Shown here in pieces: positions 44,100-56,099 of a DNA stretch of 64,000 bases. The translations under genes were made by a program, and so were the position numbers. The notes under the pieces were generated by a model. That model did not search any database and was not told the DNA's origin. It was given only the letters and a program-made list of their open reading frames with translations. Source of the DNA: Sarcophilus harrisii (Eukaryota; Chordata; Mammalia; Dasyuromorphia; Dasyuridae); contig NC_045426.1 of assembly GCF_902635505.1 (NCBI RefSeq), forward strand, positions 362,129,138 through 362,193,137, read 5' to 3'. How positions within the stretch are numbered: the first letter of the stretch is position 1; every line of letters begins with the position of its first letter.

Positions 44100-45166
44100 T
44101 TGTTTTGTTTTTTTACCTTGTTATGCTTCTCTTCAGTTCAGACCTTTGGAGGTCAAATTTTTTGTTTAGCTCTGATCTTTTCATCAAAAATAAATGGAAT
44201 TCACCTGTTTCATTGAATGTCCATCTTCTTCCCTGAAAGAAAATGTTTAGCAGGGTAACTTATTCTTGTCTGCATTCCAAGTTCTTTCACCTTTCAGAAT
44301 ATCAGATTCCAGGCCCTTCAATATTCCTTGGTGTTTTTATTTTGGGCTCTCTTTCAGGAGGTGTTTGGTGAATTCTTTCAGTGGTCATTTTACCTTCTGT
44401 TTCTATAATATCCAGACAATTATCTTTGATGATTTCCTGAAAGATAGTGTCTAGGCCTTTTTTTTCATCATGGAATTCAGGGAGTCCAATAATCCTTAGA
44501 TTGTCTCTCTGGATCTATTTCCCAGGTTGGTTGTTTTCCCAAATAGGTATTTTTCATTTTTTTCTATTTTTTTCATTTTTTTGGTTTTGTTTGACTGATT
44601 CTTGTTGCCTTATTGAGTCATTCATTTCCACTTGTTCAGTTCTGAATTTTAGTGAATTATTTTCTTCATTTACTTTTTTTTGCTTCTTTTTGTATTTGTT
44701 CAATTAAATTTTTAAATGAGTTGTTTTGTTCTATGGAATTTTTTTCTATTTTACAAATTCTGTTTTTTAAGGAATCATTTTCTTTTTCCATTTCACATAT
44801 TCTGTTTTCCTAGGAGTTGTTTTCTTTTTCCACTTTATCAAATCTATCTTTTAATAAGTTATATGCCTTTTCCAAACTCTCTTGCAAATTTTTCATTTCC
44901 TTTCCCCATTTTTCTTTTAGTTCTCTTTTAAAATCCTTTTTAATTTCTTCTAGGAGAGCCTTGTGTAATGGCGACCAGGTTATATCAGATCCTTTTGGAA
45001 CTTCATCTGGAAATGATCTGCTTTTAGTCTCCTCAGAGTTTGAAATCTGTTCTTCTTTTTCACCACAAAAGCTGTCTGTCTTCAATGTTTTCTTTACTTT
45101 TTTGCTCTTTTTTTTTTTTAAGTTAGGGTCTGTCTTTTGGGTAGGGGAGGTTTTCCAAATGACCAT
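44100..45166 (-). pseudogene. L1 ORF1 (RNA-binding protein), broken
   Basis: The first open part (44810-45166) is 118 residues and highly charged, with KKKKSKKVKKTL near the start and a coiled-coil-like tail LQESLEKAYNLLKDRFDKVE. Further along, LRIIGLPEFHDEKKGLDTIF matches the conserved RRM-like region of mammalian L1 ORF1p. Frame changes lie in between. Confidence 0.8.
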
Positions 45167-46144
45167 GGCTATGCTGGGTCAGTGCTGAATCACTCCTGGT
45201 GCTGGGTGGGCATGCCCAGGTCTCATGAGATTTTGGTGCTTTGGGGGTTCACTCTTTACCTTTTGTGTTTGTGTTGGATGTTTTCTAACTTCTCTGCATA
45301 TCTACTGGCTAGCAGCCAGGGTAGAGTGGCCAACACTGCTGTAGATTTCTATAGATTCTTCCCTGTAAATTCTCTGACACATGGAGACTATACCATCCTG
45401 TGACTCTGCGCATTCTGCACTGGCATTTGTGCTCAGCTACTTGTGCTTGGCTGCCTCCCTCCCATTTCCAGTTGAAACAGACTTTTTTTGGTGATCTTTG
45501 AAATTATCTTCTGCTGGTTATTTGTTGTACTCCCAATGTTTGTGGGTTCTGCCCATCCAGAGCTAATTCAGAGGCTGGATTTGGTAATTAGTCTGAGGGT
45601 TGTAGGAGAGTGTCAGAAAGAAACCTGTGTCCTCTCTGCCATCTTGGTTATGCCCCTGGAAGTAGAGCACAGACTATTGCATTTTTGCCTTGGTGTCACT
45701 CATATCTAGGACAGTACCCGGAACGGAGTGGGTGCTTAGTAAATCTTTGTTCATTGAGTGAGTCTGTGTACAATATTTATGCTTTTCTGACCCCCCTCCC
45801 CAGGTGCCTATGGAAGCTCTTTCTTTTCCATTCTGGGACCCGTGTTTTTAAAATCTTAAATCAGGCAGTAGTGTGACAGGGAGAAGATTAACTCAAGTTA
45901 TTCACTCTCTTCTCTGAATTCCTCACTTTTCTTATAGCCTAGGAGTACTTAATTGTGGATTATTTTATTTACATGATTATCATGTCCCCCAAAAGACTTA
46001 GATCCCATCTGACTTTCTTATATTACTTCTTTGGGTCTCAGTTTCCTTTTCTGTAAAAAAAAAAAAAGGCATTATACTAGAAATCCTTAAGGTCCTTTCC
46101 CAATCTGTGAATCATATTATAATTCCTTAAGAATATGGTCTTTG

Positions 46145-47154
46145 AGAAGAAATTGAAACTATTTTTAGCCATATAAAAAGATGCTCCAAGTCATTATTAA
46201 TAATAGAAATGCAAATTAAGATAACTCTGAGATACCGCTACACACCTTTCAGATTTGCTACAATGACAGGGAAAGATAATGCAGAATGCTCGAAGGATTG
46301 TGGGAAAACTGAGACACTGATCATTGTTGGTGGAACTGTGAATACATCCAGTCATTCTGGAGAGTGATTTGGAATTATGCCCAAAAAGTTATCAAACTGT
46401 GCATATTCTTTGATCCAGCAGTGTCTCTACTGGGCTTATACCCCAAAGAGATCTTAAAGAAGTGAAAGGGACCTACATGTGCAAGAATGTTTGTGGCAGT
46501 CCTCTTTGTAGGGGCCAGAAACTGGAAACTGAGTGGATGCCCATCAATTGGAGCCTGGCTGAATAAATTGTGGTATATGAATGTTATGGAATATTATTGT
46601 TCTGTAAGAAATGACCAGCAGGATGATTTCAGAAAGGCCTGGTGAGACTTACATGAACTGATGCTGAGTGAAATGAGCAGGACCAGGAGATCATTATATA
46701 CTTCAACAACAATACTATATGATGATCAATTCTGATGGACATGGCCATCCTCAGCAATGAGATCAACCAAATCAGCTCCAATAGAGCAGTAATGAACTGA
46801 ACCAGCTACACCCAGCGAAAGAACTCTGGGAGATGACTAAGAACCATTACATAGAATTCCCAATCCCTCTATTTTTGTCCACCTGCATTTTTTATTTCCT
46901 TCATGGGTTAATTGTACAATATTTCAAACTCCAACTCTTTTTGTGCAGCAAAATAACTGTACGGATATGTATACATATATTGTATTTAACATATACTTTA
47001 ACATATATAACATGTATTGGTCAACCTGCCATAGGGGAAGGGGATGGGAGGAAGGAGGGGAAAAATGGGAACAAAAGGTTTTGCAATTGTCGATACTGAA
47101 AAATTACCCATGCATATATCTTGTAAATAAAAAGCTAAAATTTTAAATAAATAA
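46145..47154 (+). mobile_element. L1, 5'-truncated (1.0 kb)
   Basis: ORF2 end and 3' UTR with the exact 16-base target-site duplication AAGAATATGGTCTTTG at 46129-46144 and 47155-47170. An exact duplication implies a fairly young insertion. Confidence 0.97.
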
Positions 47155-47353
47155 AAGAATATGGTCTTTGTTTTTCTTCAACAGTTTAATAAATATTCAA
47201 CCCAAACATCTGGACCATTGATTTCAAGGTGAAATCAATCTTAGAGGCTATGGTGTCTAGCCTCTTCATTTTTCCTCTATATATCCTGAGATACATCCTG
47301 AGGCAGGATTCCATCTCAAGTCTTTTTTATTCCAATTAAGAATTACATTCACT

Positions 47354-47819
47354 TTTAGTGAGCAGAACTAAGAGAACATTATTCACAGCAACAAGATTAT
47401 GTGATGATTAACTCTGATGGATGTGGCTCTTTTCAACAACAAGGTGGTTCAGGCCAATTCCAATAGACTTCTGTTGAAGAGAGACATGTGCATCCAGAGA
47501 GAGACTATGGGGACTGAATGTGGATCACAATAGTATTTTAACCTTTTTTGTTGTTGTTTGCTTGCTTGTTTGTTTTTTTCCTTTAATTTTTTTTCCTTTT
47601 TGATCTATTTTTTCTTGTGCATGATAAATGTGAAAATATGTTTAGAAGAACTGCACATGTTTAATCTATATTGGATTTTTGCTATCTAGGGAAGAAGAGA
47701 GAAAAGGAGGGAAAAAATATGAAACACAAGTTTTTGCAAGGGTGAATGTTAAAAACTATCTGCATATATTTTGAAAAATAAAAAACTATTTTATTATATA
47801 AAAAAATAAGAAGCAAAAA
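47354..47819 (+). mobile_element. L1 3' end of an older subfamily
   Basis: Starts at AGTGAGCAGAACTAAGAG-like ORF2-end text and ends in GAAAAATAAAAAACTATTTT plus an A-rich tail. Approximate flanking repeat ATTACATTCACT / AAATTCATTCACT. Confidence 0.8.
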
Positions 47820-47917
47820 GAAAATTCATTCACTGTGGCAAATTACTGAAGTTCCTAATTTGTGCTAATCACTAGGGGCCAAGAAATTGTTTATATTCTG
47901 GCCAGAAACTCTGAGGA

Positions 47918-47921
<4 letters not shown>

Positions 47922-47966
<45 letters not shown>
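47922..47966. repeat. (CA)n microsatellite
   Basis: About 22 CA units. Confidence 0.97.
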
Positions 47967-47967
<1 letters not shown>

Positions 47968-48069
47968 ATTCTTTTGGGAAGTCTTAACTAGATAATCTTT
48001 TGCCTCAATTCTTACCTAATCAGATAAACTGAGACCTGAGAAAGACCTTAGTTTAAAAAGTCCAAAATT

Positions 48070-48250
48070 TATTGCATCCTGGGACCACTGTCAGTCATCT
48101 TGACCTATGACTTGCCACTGACTCTGGAGGAGAGTGAAACTTTGCACAGTCCTGCCTCACTTAAATCCAATCCACATGCAAGTCAATACATCACTCTGCT
48201 GATATTATTGGTCCTCTTTGAGAACAAAGGACCAACAATAGCATGGACTA
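48070..48250 (+). repeat. RTE-like SINE
   Basis: TTGCCACTGACTCTGGAGGA, GTGAAACTTTGCACAGTCCT, TCCTCTTTGAGAACAAAGGA; forward copy. Confidence 0.55.
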
Positions 48251-48254
48251 AGTG

Positions 48255-48660
48255 CTGAGGATATAAAAACAAAAAACAAAAAACCAATTATCCCTGTCCT
48301 CACAGAGCTTATATTCTGTTGGAGGGATGAGACATGTATGTTCCCAAATAAGTATATTAAGAGACAATCTGAAAAGTAAAAGAGCACCAGCACTAATAAT
48401 CAGAGACATTTTAATGGAAGATGTGATACTTAACTTGATCCTTGAAGGAACGGATGAATTCTGAGAGGCAAAGATGAGGTCTGAGTGGGTTCTGGTCAGG
48501 AAGACCAATCTGTGGGAATTCCCAAGACTAGGGGAATGAATGTCAAGTTCAGGGAACAAAATAGGTCCTGGATAAATATTTGTGATTGACTAAAAGGAGA
48601 AAAAGGGAAGCCTATCTGAAGAGAAATGTGATTGGGAAAGAGAATTTGATTGATGCAGAA
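48255..48660 (+). repeat. Unclassified old interspersed repeat
   Basis: TAAGTGCTGAGGATATAAAA, CACAGAGCTTATATTCTGTT, and further related text; shared with 25926. Confidence 0.5.
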
Positions 48661-49343
48661 CTCCTTGGTTTTGTGCCCGGTATAGAAAATGAGACCAAAC
48701 TTGTCAACTGTCTGAAACATACAGCCTTCCAATACTTCATCGTGTTCCAGTAACTTAGAGAAAAGGCAAAGAATAGAAGTTAAGGTTTCAAGCCAAGGTT
48801 TCAGTCTGACACAGGTTAAAGAATAGGCCCACATTCCACAAGGCCAGGTTGAGAAGAGCTTTATCAAAAAAGCAGCAAAAGCCTTGGACATGTAGTTCCC
48901 AGAAACCCCCTGAGAAATACTAAAGTAGATACAATCAGATATTAAAGAATAAGAGAACATGCTGATCTCAAGGGCAAACTGTGGCAGCTGGGGAGGCCAT
49001 ACTTGAAGTTGTTTTGACAGGAAAAAATCTCAAAACAATAACAAAAGTTGGGGGTGGGGTCATATTTTAAAAAGTGGAGAATAAGCAATGAATCTGTAGG
49101 AATTTCCCAACATATAAAGAGAGAAAGGGGTCTAGGGTCAATAGCAGTTTTAGGGAATATCAGCTCTCATCATTTTTTGTACCCCATTTGAATATGAGTA
49201 TTATTGGAACAGAGGGATATTGCAGTAATCTGAGAGCCAAGTCAGGCTGCCCTGAAAGTATCAGGCAATTGTTCTGCAGAATGGTGGACTTGCTTGAAAT
49301 TTTCTGAGATCAGCAAAAGGACCAACAGGAAGGAGTTCTAGAG

Positions 49344-49524
49344 CATAGCTTCTTAAACTATGTATAACGACCCCATATGGAGTTATGTAGCTGTTGGGAG
49401 GGTCATGAAATTATGATTTATTATCAGTAAATATTTGATTTATCAGTAAATATTTTAAATACTTATATAAAAATTTCTCAGAAAAAAAAAAGGTTGTGAG
49501 TAGAAAAAGCTTAAGAAGCCCTGG
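49344..49524. mobile_element. Short hAT-like non-autonomous element, copy 3
   Basis: Ends CATAGCTTCTTAAAC and GCTTAAGAAGCCCTGG are inverted repeats. They are flanked by TTCTAGAG (49336-49343) and GTCTAGAG (49525-49532), an 8-bp target-site duplication with one mismatch, as hAT transposons produce. It has no coding capacity. Confidence 0.75.
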
Positions 49525-49929
49525 GTCTAGAGTATCAGCTCCTGCCCTTCCTATTCTCCTGTCCCACAGGATGGGCGAGGGTCTTTCCCTGCTAAAAATT
49601 TGTCCAGACTCCAGAATCATGGGATTTCCAAGTTTTTCCTCCAGGAGAGGTTGTATCTTCTCTTAGATACTGGACTCCCTGTTCTGCCACTAAAGAGCTG
49701 GATAAATTTGGGCAAATCCTTCCAATTCAGTTCCACAAATATCAATCAAGCACTGATTATGTTGCACAACGCTAGTTGGAAACAATGATAAAAATATTCT
49801 ACTAGGGGAGACAACATGTACACTAATAAATAAATATCACATGTTCCAGATTGGATACACCACCCATTTGTGGCTACTCCAAAAATAGTGAAAACTGCTT
49901 CCCCAATTCTCATACACCTCTGCAAGAAG

Positions 49930-50095
49930 TGCACTCCTGTCTCCATAAGATATTGGGATGTTTGTTGCTGATGATGATGATTTTTGACCTTCATTCTCAA
50001 AAAAAATCCATGACATCAAGGAGGTGATGTCATGATTTATAAGTGAATTGGATTTAAGTGAAGCAGACTGTACAAAATCATCAGCCTTATTCTTT
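49930..50095 (-). repeat. RTE-like SINE
   Basis: Reverse of the 48070 family: TTCATTCTCAAAAAAAATCC, GTGAATTGGATTTAAGTGAA, preceded by the GATGATGATGA end repeat. Confidence 0.6.
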
Positions 50096-50099
50096 TCTC

Positions 50100-50230
50100 C
50101 TTGGATATAGCACCAAGCCTGAAGTCAGGGGGACCTGAGTTCAAAACTGATCCCAGACATTTGATAATTGCTAGCTGTGTGATGCTAGGCAAGCCACTTA
50201 ATCCCAATTGCCTTGCAAAAAAAAGTATAC
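50100..50230 (+). repeat. CORE-SINE fragment
   Basis: AAGCCTGAAGTCAGGGGGAC, CTAGCTGTGTGATGCTAGGC; forward. Confidence 0.85.
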
Positions 50231-50401
50231 ATTTCCTTTTCTTATGACTCAATTACTATGTTTTTTTTTTAAATTTATTCTGGAATTGTGATTTCATCAA
50301 CTATTAATAGTTCCCCACTCTGATGTCTTGAGGCTTATGACTCACAGTTAAGTATGGTCCTGAGAGGGCAAGTAACTTGCTCATCACTCACATAGTATAA
50401 T

Positions 50402-50620
50402 CAGTGGTTCTTAAAGTCTGGTCCAGAGCATCTTGGGAATCTCTGACATCCTTTCAGAGAGTCTACAAATTCATAAATAGTTTTTATTTTTAATGTGATC
50501 AATATCTATAACTATAAACCACATAAACAAAAACTCTTTGGACAGATCCTCAATCATTTTTAATAGGAGAAAGATATTGAGGACAAAAGTTTGAGGACCA
50601 CTTGTCATCAGTGGGACTTG
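50402..50620. mobile_element. hAT-family element, internally shortened
   Basis: Begins CAGTGGTTCTTAAAGTCTGG and ends near AAAGTTTGAGGACCACTT. It shares the inner AAAACTCTTTGGA / CTCAATCATTTTTAATAG text, in opposite orientation, with the element at 27351. Confidence 0.6.
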
Positions 50621-51129
50621 AACACAGGGCTTCCTGAGACCAAGCCAGCCCTCCATCTACCATGCTACAGTAATTCTCAATTCACTTGGGGTCAATCATA
50701 AAGCTCACGAGATAATAACATTCCCTTTGAAAGGGATACCATCTCAATTGTAGGTAGCACCCAGGCCTAAGGATACTTCATCTCCAACACACCTGGACTC
50801 TTTAGTCTTCTGCTTCTTCTCAGCCCCTTGCTTTGTCAAGAATACCTTCCCCACCTGAGGGCAGGACCTACCTTATTTCCTTGTATTTGTATTTCCAATA
50901 TGGTGCCTGGTTCATAATGAGAAATTAAATACTCTGTTTACTTATCTATCCATCCAAAACTCATCATTCTTTCACTGCACCATGCTGCTTCTATCAGAGA
51001 AGCAAATTATTATCTTTACCTATCAGCCGTTGGATCTATCAAGGAATTTCAAATGATTTTCACACATACTTGGAAAGTACATTATTGAATGAGAATCTAT
51101 AACTTGCTCCATTGAACCAAATTCTTTTA

Positions 51130-52078
51130 TTTTTTATTTTATTTTATTTTATTTTTTATTTAATAGCCTTTTATTTACAGGATATATGCATGGGTAACTT
51201 TACAGCATTAACAATTGCCAAACCTCTTGTTCCAATTTTTCACCTCTTACCCCACCCCCTCCCCGAGATGGCAGGATGACCAGTAGATGTTAAGTACATT
51301 AAAATATAAATTAGATACACAATAAGTATACATGACCAAAACGTTATTTTGCTGTACAAAAAGAATCAGACTCTGAAATATTGTACAATTAGCTTGTGAA
51401 GGAGATAAAAAATGCAGGTGGGCATAAATATAGAGATTGGGAATTCAATGTAATGGTTTTTAGTCATCTCCCAGAGTTCTTTCTCTGGGCGTAGCTGGTT
51501 CAGTTCATTACTGCTCCATTGGAAATGATTTGGTTGATCTCCTTGCTGAGGATGGCCAGGTCCATCAGAACTGGTCATCATATAGTATTGTTGTTGAAGT
51601 ATATAATGACCTCCTGGTCCTGCTCATTTCACTCAGCATCAGTTCGTATAAGTCTCTCCAGGCCTTTCTGAAATCATTCTGTTGGTCATTTCTTACAGAA
51701 CAGTAATATTCCATAATATTCATATACCACAATTTATTCAGCCATTCTCCAACTGATGGACATCCATTCAGTTTCCAGTTTCTAGCCACTACAAACAGGG
51801 CTGCCACAAACATTCGTGCACATACAGGTCCCTTTCCCTTCTTTATAATCTCTTTGGGATATAAACCCAGTAGTAACACTGCTGGATCAAAGGGTATGCA
51901 CAGTGATATGATATGTGGTATGATAACTTTTTGAGCATAGTTCCAAACTACTCTCCAAAATGGTTGGATTCGTTCACAATTCCACCAACTATGCATCAAT
52001 GTCCCAGTTTTCCCACATCCCCTCCAACAATCATCATTATTTTTTCCTGTCATCTTAGCCAATCTGACAGGTGTGTAG
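51130..52078 (-). mobile_element. L1, 5'-truncated, young-looking
   Basis: Flanked by the exact 17-base duplication TGAACCAAATTCTTTTA (51113-51129 and 52079-52095), with a poly(A) tail as T-rich text on the left. A frame of 173 codons (51565-52086) remains open. It carries the ORF2 C-terminal Cys/His domain (CWRGCGKTGTLMHSWWNC) and IPFDPAVLLLGLYPKE. Those are L1 parts, not a host gene. Confidence 0.97.
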
Positions 52079-52539
52079 TGAACCAAATTCTTTTAAAGAA
52101 AAGCATGATTAAAGAATCAGCAAATAATAAATAGAGCTGAGAGTAGAGAACATAAATTTGGACCCACTTGGTATGGCTTTTTTACGTTCTCGCTAACATG
52201 TAAGTAGGAGCAGAGGAGGTCCATGGTGGGAGTATTCTGGGGATGGGTTTCAGTAAGGTACAAGCAATGGTGAATTAAGGAAACAAAAGATTCAAGAGTA
52301 GAAGAGTTTAATTGATTAATTAAAGGGTCAAGACAATCCTGGCAAATTTTGTAATTATGTCAAGGGCCAGCTTTCTTTATTTATCAAGTACAAATAGGAA
52401 TCAAGGACATGACAGAAAATGAAGAAATCTAGACTTGTACAATTTCTTCTAGTTCTGAATATGGAGCAGCCAGTTGTAATGGGAAGAATCTATTGAATTG
52501 GAAGTACTTGATTTTTATTCCTAATTCTGCCACTGCCCT

Positions 52540-52945
52540 TCCTCCCTCCCTCCCTCCCTACTTTTCTCCCTCTCTCAATCTCTTTTTTTTTCTTTACTTT
52601 TCCTTCCTTCCTTTTCTCTTCCTCCCTTCCTTCCTCCCTCCCTCCCTGCCTCCCTTCTTCCTCCCTTCCTTTCTTCTTCCTCCCTTCCTCTCTTCTTTCT
52701 TCCTTCTTTCTTTCTTTCTTTCCTTCCTTCCTTGCTTCTTTCTCCCTCCCTCCCTCCTTTTTCTTCCTTCCTTCTTTTCATTATTCCTTCTTTCCTTCTT
52801 TCTTTTCTTCCTTTCTTCCTTCCTTCTTCCCTTCTTCCTCCCTCCTTTTCCTTCCTTCCTTCTTTTCATTCTTCCTTCCTTCCTTTTTTCTTTTCTTCCT
52901 TCCTTCCCTCTTTTCTTTCTTCCTTCCTTTCTTCCTTCTTCCCTT
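52540..52945. repeat. (TTCC)n / pyrimidine tract
   Basis: About 400 bp almost purely C and T on the + strand with TTCC, CTTC and CCCT units. The open frames in it (Pro/Ser/Phe-rich on +, Lys/Glu/Arg-rich on -) are low complexity. Confidence 0.97.
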
Positions 52946-52974
52946 CATACATAATCTCAGACGAGTTCTTTTTT

Positions 52975-53660
52975 CTTCCCTGGGCCTCAATTTCTTCATC
53001 TGTAAAATAAAAGAAAGTACACCAGATAATCTCTAAGGACCAGTTCTAAGTTGTCTGACCTCTACCCTGTGACTGGGTGGTCTCTGATGTCCTTTCAAAC
53101 TCAAATATTCTTTGAATTAGCTGGAGTTGTTGAGGGAGAGGCTGGAGCACAGAGCTGTACTTTCTGACACAGAGAATTCTTGGAGGGCAGTGTCAAACTG
53201 GTCTGGAGAAGTGGAGAAATAGGCCACAGACTCCTGTTTTACATCTGTTCACTTGACAACCTAAGTTGCATCCCCACCCTTCACTGCCTCATGAATGATT
53301 TTTTTTATAATAATAGTTTTTTTAAATTTTTCTCAATACATGCAAAAGTAATTTTAAACACTCAACTCCCCTTTTCCCCTCCCTTACACAGCAAGTAATT
53401 CAATATAGTTAAACATGTGCTATTCTTTCAAACATATGTCTACATTTATTATGCTGTATGAGAAAAATCAAATCAAAAAGGGAAAAAAAGAGAAAGAAAA
53501 CAAAAAGCAAACAAACAACAAGAAAAGGTGAAAATGCTATATTGTGATCCACATTCAGTCCCCTACAGTCCTCTTGCTGGATACAGATGGCTTTCTTTGT
53601 CACAAATCTATTGGACTTAGCTTGAATCACCTCATTGTTGAAAAGAGCAACATCCATCAA
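52975..53660. repeat. Segmental duplication, copy 1
   Basis: Starts CTTCCCTGGGCCTCAATTTC and includes an L1 3' end. It is repeated 736 bp downstream. Confidence 0.92.
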
Positions 53661-53705
53661 AATTGATCATCACATAATCTTCTTGTTACTGTGTACAATG
53701 TTTTT
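53290..53705 (-). mobile_element. L1 3' end
   Basis: Reverse L1 3' UTR (CAAGTAATTCAATATAGTTA, GAGAAAAATCAAATCAAAAA), within duplicated copy 1. A part of it recurs at 54021-54196. Confidence 0.85.
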
Positions 53706-53710
53706 TTTTT

Positions 53711-54196
53711 CTTCCCTGGGCCTCAATTTCTTCATCTGTAAAATAAAAGAAAGTACACCAGATAATATCTAAGGACCAGTTCTTAGTTGTCTGACCTCTA
53801 CCTTGTGACTGGGTGGTCTTTGATGTCCTTTCAAACTCAAATATTCTTTGAATTAGCTGGAGTTGTTGAGGGAGAGGCTGGAGTACAGAGCACAGAGCTA
53901 CTTTCTGATACAGAGAATTCTTGGAGGGTGGTGTCAGGCTGATCTGGAGAAGTGGAAAAACAGTCCACAAACTCCTGTTTTACATCTGATCACTTGACAA
54001 CCTAGGGTGCAAGTAAAATGTACAAGAAAAATCAAATCAAAAAGGGCAAAAAAAGCCAACAACAAGAAAAGGTGAAAATGCTATATTGTGATCCACATCC
54101 AGTCCCCTACAGTCCACTTGCTGGGTATAGATGGCTTTCTTTGTCATAGATCTATTGGAATTAGCCTAAATCACCTCACTGTTGAAAAGAGCAACA
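53711..54196. repeat. Segmental duplication, copy 2
   Basis: Repeats 52975-53272 closely, then jumps to the equivalent of about 53459 and follows copy 1 to its end. About 185 bp of the first copy is missing. Confidence 0.92.
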
Positions 54197-54199
54197 TCT

Positions 54200-55480
54200 T
54201 TCTCTTATTTCTGCTCACTTTACTTATGCTTGATGTTTTTGTTGTCTTTATTGTGTCAGCCCACTGAATAATTCCTCATATCTTTCCTCGAATATGTTAA
54301 GAGGGAGATAAACTGGTGAGGATATTTCCTTTTTCTGAAAAACTTCTTTCCTCTCACTTTTAAAAAAAAGTAGAATATGCTATCAGATTTTAGGTTTAGA
54401 ACTGGAAAGAATTTACTCCTTCCATTTATCTCAGCATCCATTTTTCAGGCAAGGGTCAGGTCAAATGAGTTCTGAGCCTCACCTTGGAAGGCAGCATGCC
54501 CTTAGGTAGCTGAGTGACTGGCTAAGTCCAGCCCAGTCCCAGACCTCAGGTTGTTCAGAGTGATTTCTAAAGTTAGAGCCAGAGGCTCTAACTTCCTACT
54601 CTTCACTTTCTGTTCCTTTGTTCCAGGCTTGGTCTGCCCTATTCTTACCTTTGTTCATTTCCCATTCACCTCAACTCTTCCCATTGAACTCAGCTTGTGA
54701 TCTCTCTTTTCCACCCTCAGACATGTCCTGCGCAGTGGATGCTCACTTACTGTGCCTGGGCTTCCCAATTAATCTTTTAGCAATTCAGAGCCAATTCTCT
54801 GGATTGCTTTCTTGGGTGTCTCTCAGTTACCAAGATCGGCCTTAGATCTGTTAATTCAGGAAACTTTCTTGCTATCTGCCACGGCCAGAGGATGGAGTGT
54901 TCTGAATATGATCACCTATGCTTTCCACAGATCATCAATTTTCAAAGCATTTGAATATGATAAAACATGCAGAACTAAACCCAAAATGAATACAGTTTCT
55001 TTGATGTTTTAGAAAACATTCTAAGAACTTAAAGAGGCTGGCGTCTTTCTATTCTCTTCAATACTTAGTGCAGAGCTTATTCATCAAACTAATTTTTCAC
55101 TATTTTTAGTTTTTTTTCAGTTGTAAAGAATTTTTTCTCCCTACCTCCTTCCACTAATATAAAAACGAAACAAAACCCTGCAATAAATAAGCATAGTCAA
55201 GTGAAATAAATTCCCATGTGGGCTATATCCAAAATGTCATCAGATGTTTATTGTTACTCAATAAATTTGCATTGAATCATCGCAAAATAAATTATCATTG
55301 TACAGAAAGCACAGATTGTTGTTGCTAAGTTTTCAATCATGTCTAACTCTGTGTTGCCTCATTTGAAGTTTTCTTCTCCATTGCACTACGAAGCTGCCCC
55401 CAAAGTAGATTAATAGCAGACTAATCACCAGTAAGAACACAGTGGAACTCTTCTTCCTCCTCCTGTACTTCACAAGATTA
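54200..55480. other. Intergenic stretch
   Basis: No gene recognised and no clear repeat apart from short T-rich text. Small frames at 54618-55012 have no recognisable family. Confidence 0.4.
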
Positions 55481-55489
55481 TAGACCTAG

Positions 55490-56030
55490 ATGTTTTTAAT
55501 TTTCAGATGAGGAAACAGACCAGAGAGTCAAGTTATATTATTCAAAGTCACACAGGTATTAAGTGATAGAGGTCGGGCTGGAACCCAAGGTCTCTGACTC
55601 CAAATACAACACTTTCCACTTTGCCACAATCCCAAGAATTTCATCCTGAATGTTTGCTATCCTCGAAGGCATTCTTTCCTTAGTAATTTATTTCTATGCC
55701 AGGCCCTGTGCTAAATTGCTGGAGGTACAAAGAGAGACCAAGCTCAGTCTTTGTCTCAAAGAGGTCAAAATTTAATGGGGTTACAGAAAACAAACACATC
55801 ATTGTTGTTCAGTGGTGTCCAACTCTTCGTGACCCTTCTTATAGGATTTTCTTGGCCAAGATACAGGAATGATTTGCCATTTCCTTCTGCAGCTCATTTT
55901 ACAGATGAGGAAACAGAGGCAAACAGTTAAAGGACTTGCCCAAGGTTGCACATTAATAAATGGCTAAAGCCAAATTTTAACTTTGGTCTTTCTGATGTCT
56001 AACCCAGCACTGGAGTCACTGCACAGCCTC
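55490..56030 (-). repeat. MIR/CORE-SINE cluster
   Basis: A reverse MIR at 55490-55640 (GATGAGGAAACAGACCAGAG) and a CORE-SINE at 55805-56030 (TGTCCAACTCTTCGTGACCC, CATTTTACAGATGAGGAAAC). A piece of the unclassified repeat lies between them (55680-55800). Confidence 0.8.
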
Positions 56031-56099
56031 TCTGCCATATTTACAAACAAAAATGTTCAAATAAGCTATATTCAGGATAAAAATGAAATACAAGGGGAA

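Larger units (their letters stand above)
41761..45663 (-). mobile_element. L1 with both ends, lacking reverse transcriptase
   Basis: Reading the - strand: a 5' end at 45663 (GGGGCATAACCAAGATGGCA), a 5' UTR to about 45170, ORF1 to about 44100, a roughly 450-bp purine-rich spacer, the start of ORF2 near 43607, the endonuclease region, then near 42247 an abrupt jump to the last part of the element and its 3' UTR. Relative to complete L1s of this type, the reverse-transcriptase and C-terminal coding parts are absent. AGAGCACAGAGTAT (41747-41760) and AGAGCACAGACTAT (45664-45677) form the target-site duplication. Mutations have broken the remaining frames. Confidence 0.92.

Noticed and set aside
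44817-45188. Open frames on the + strand in 43.9-45.9 kb
   Set aside because: They are the antisense of L1 ORF1 and its 5' UTR; no independent family resemblance.
51565-52086. 173-codon open frame with a CX3C-type zinc motif
   Set aside because: This is the C-terminal part of L1 ORF2 inside an insertion bounded by a target-site duplication.
52493-52954. 153-codon Pro/Ser/Phe-rich frame and Lys/Glu-rich frames opposite it
   Set aside because: They translate the (TTCC)n tract.
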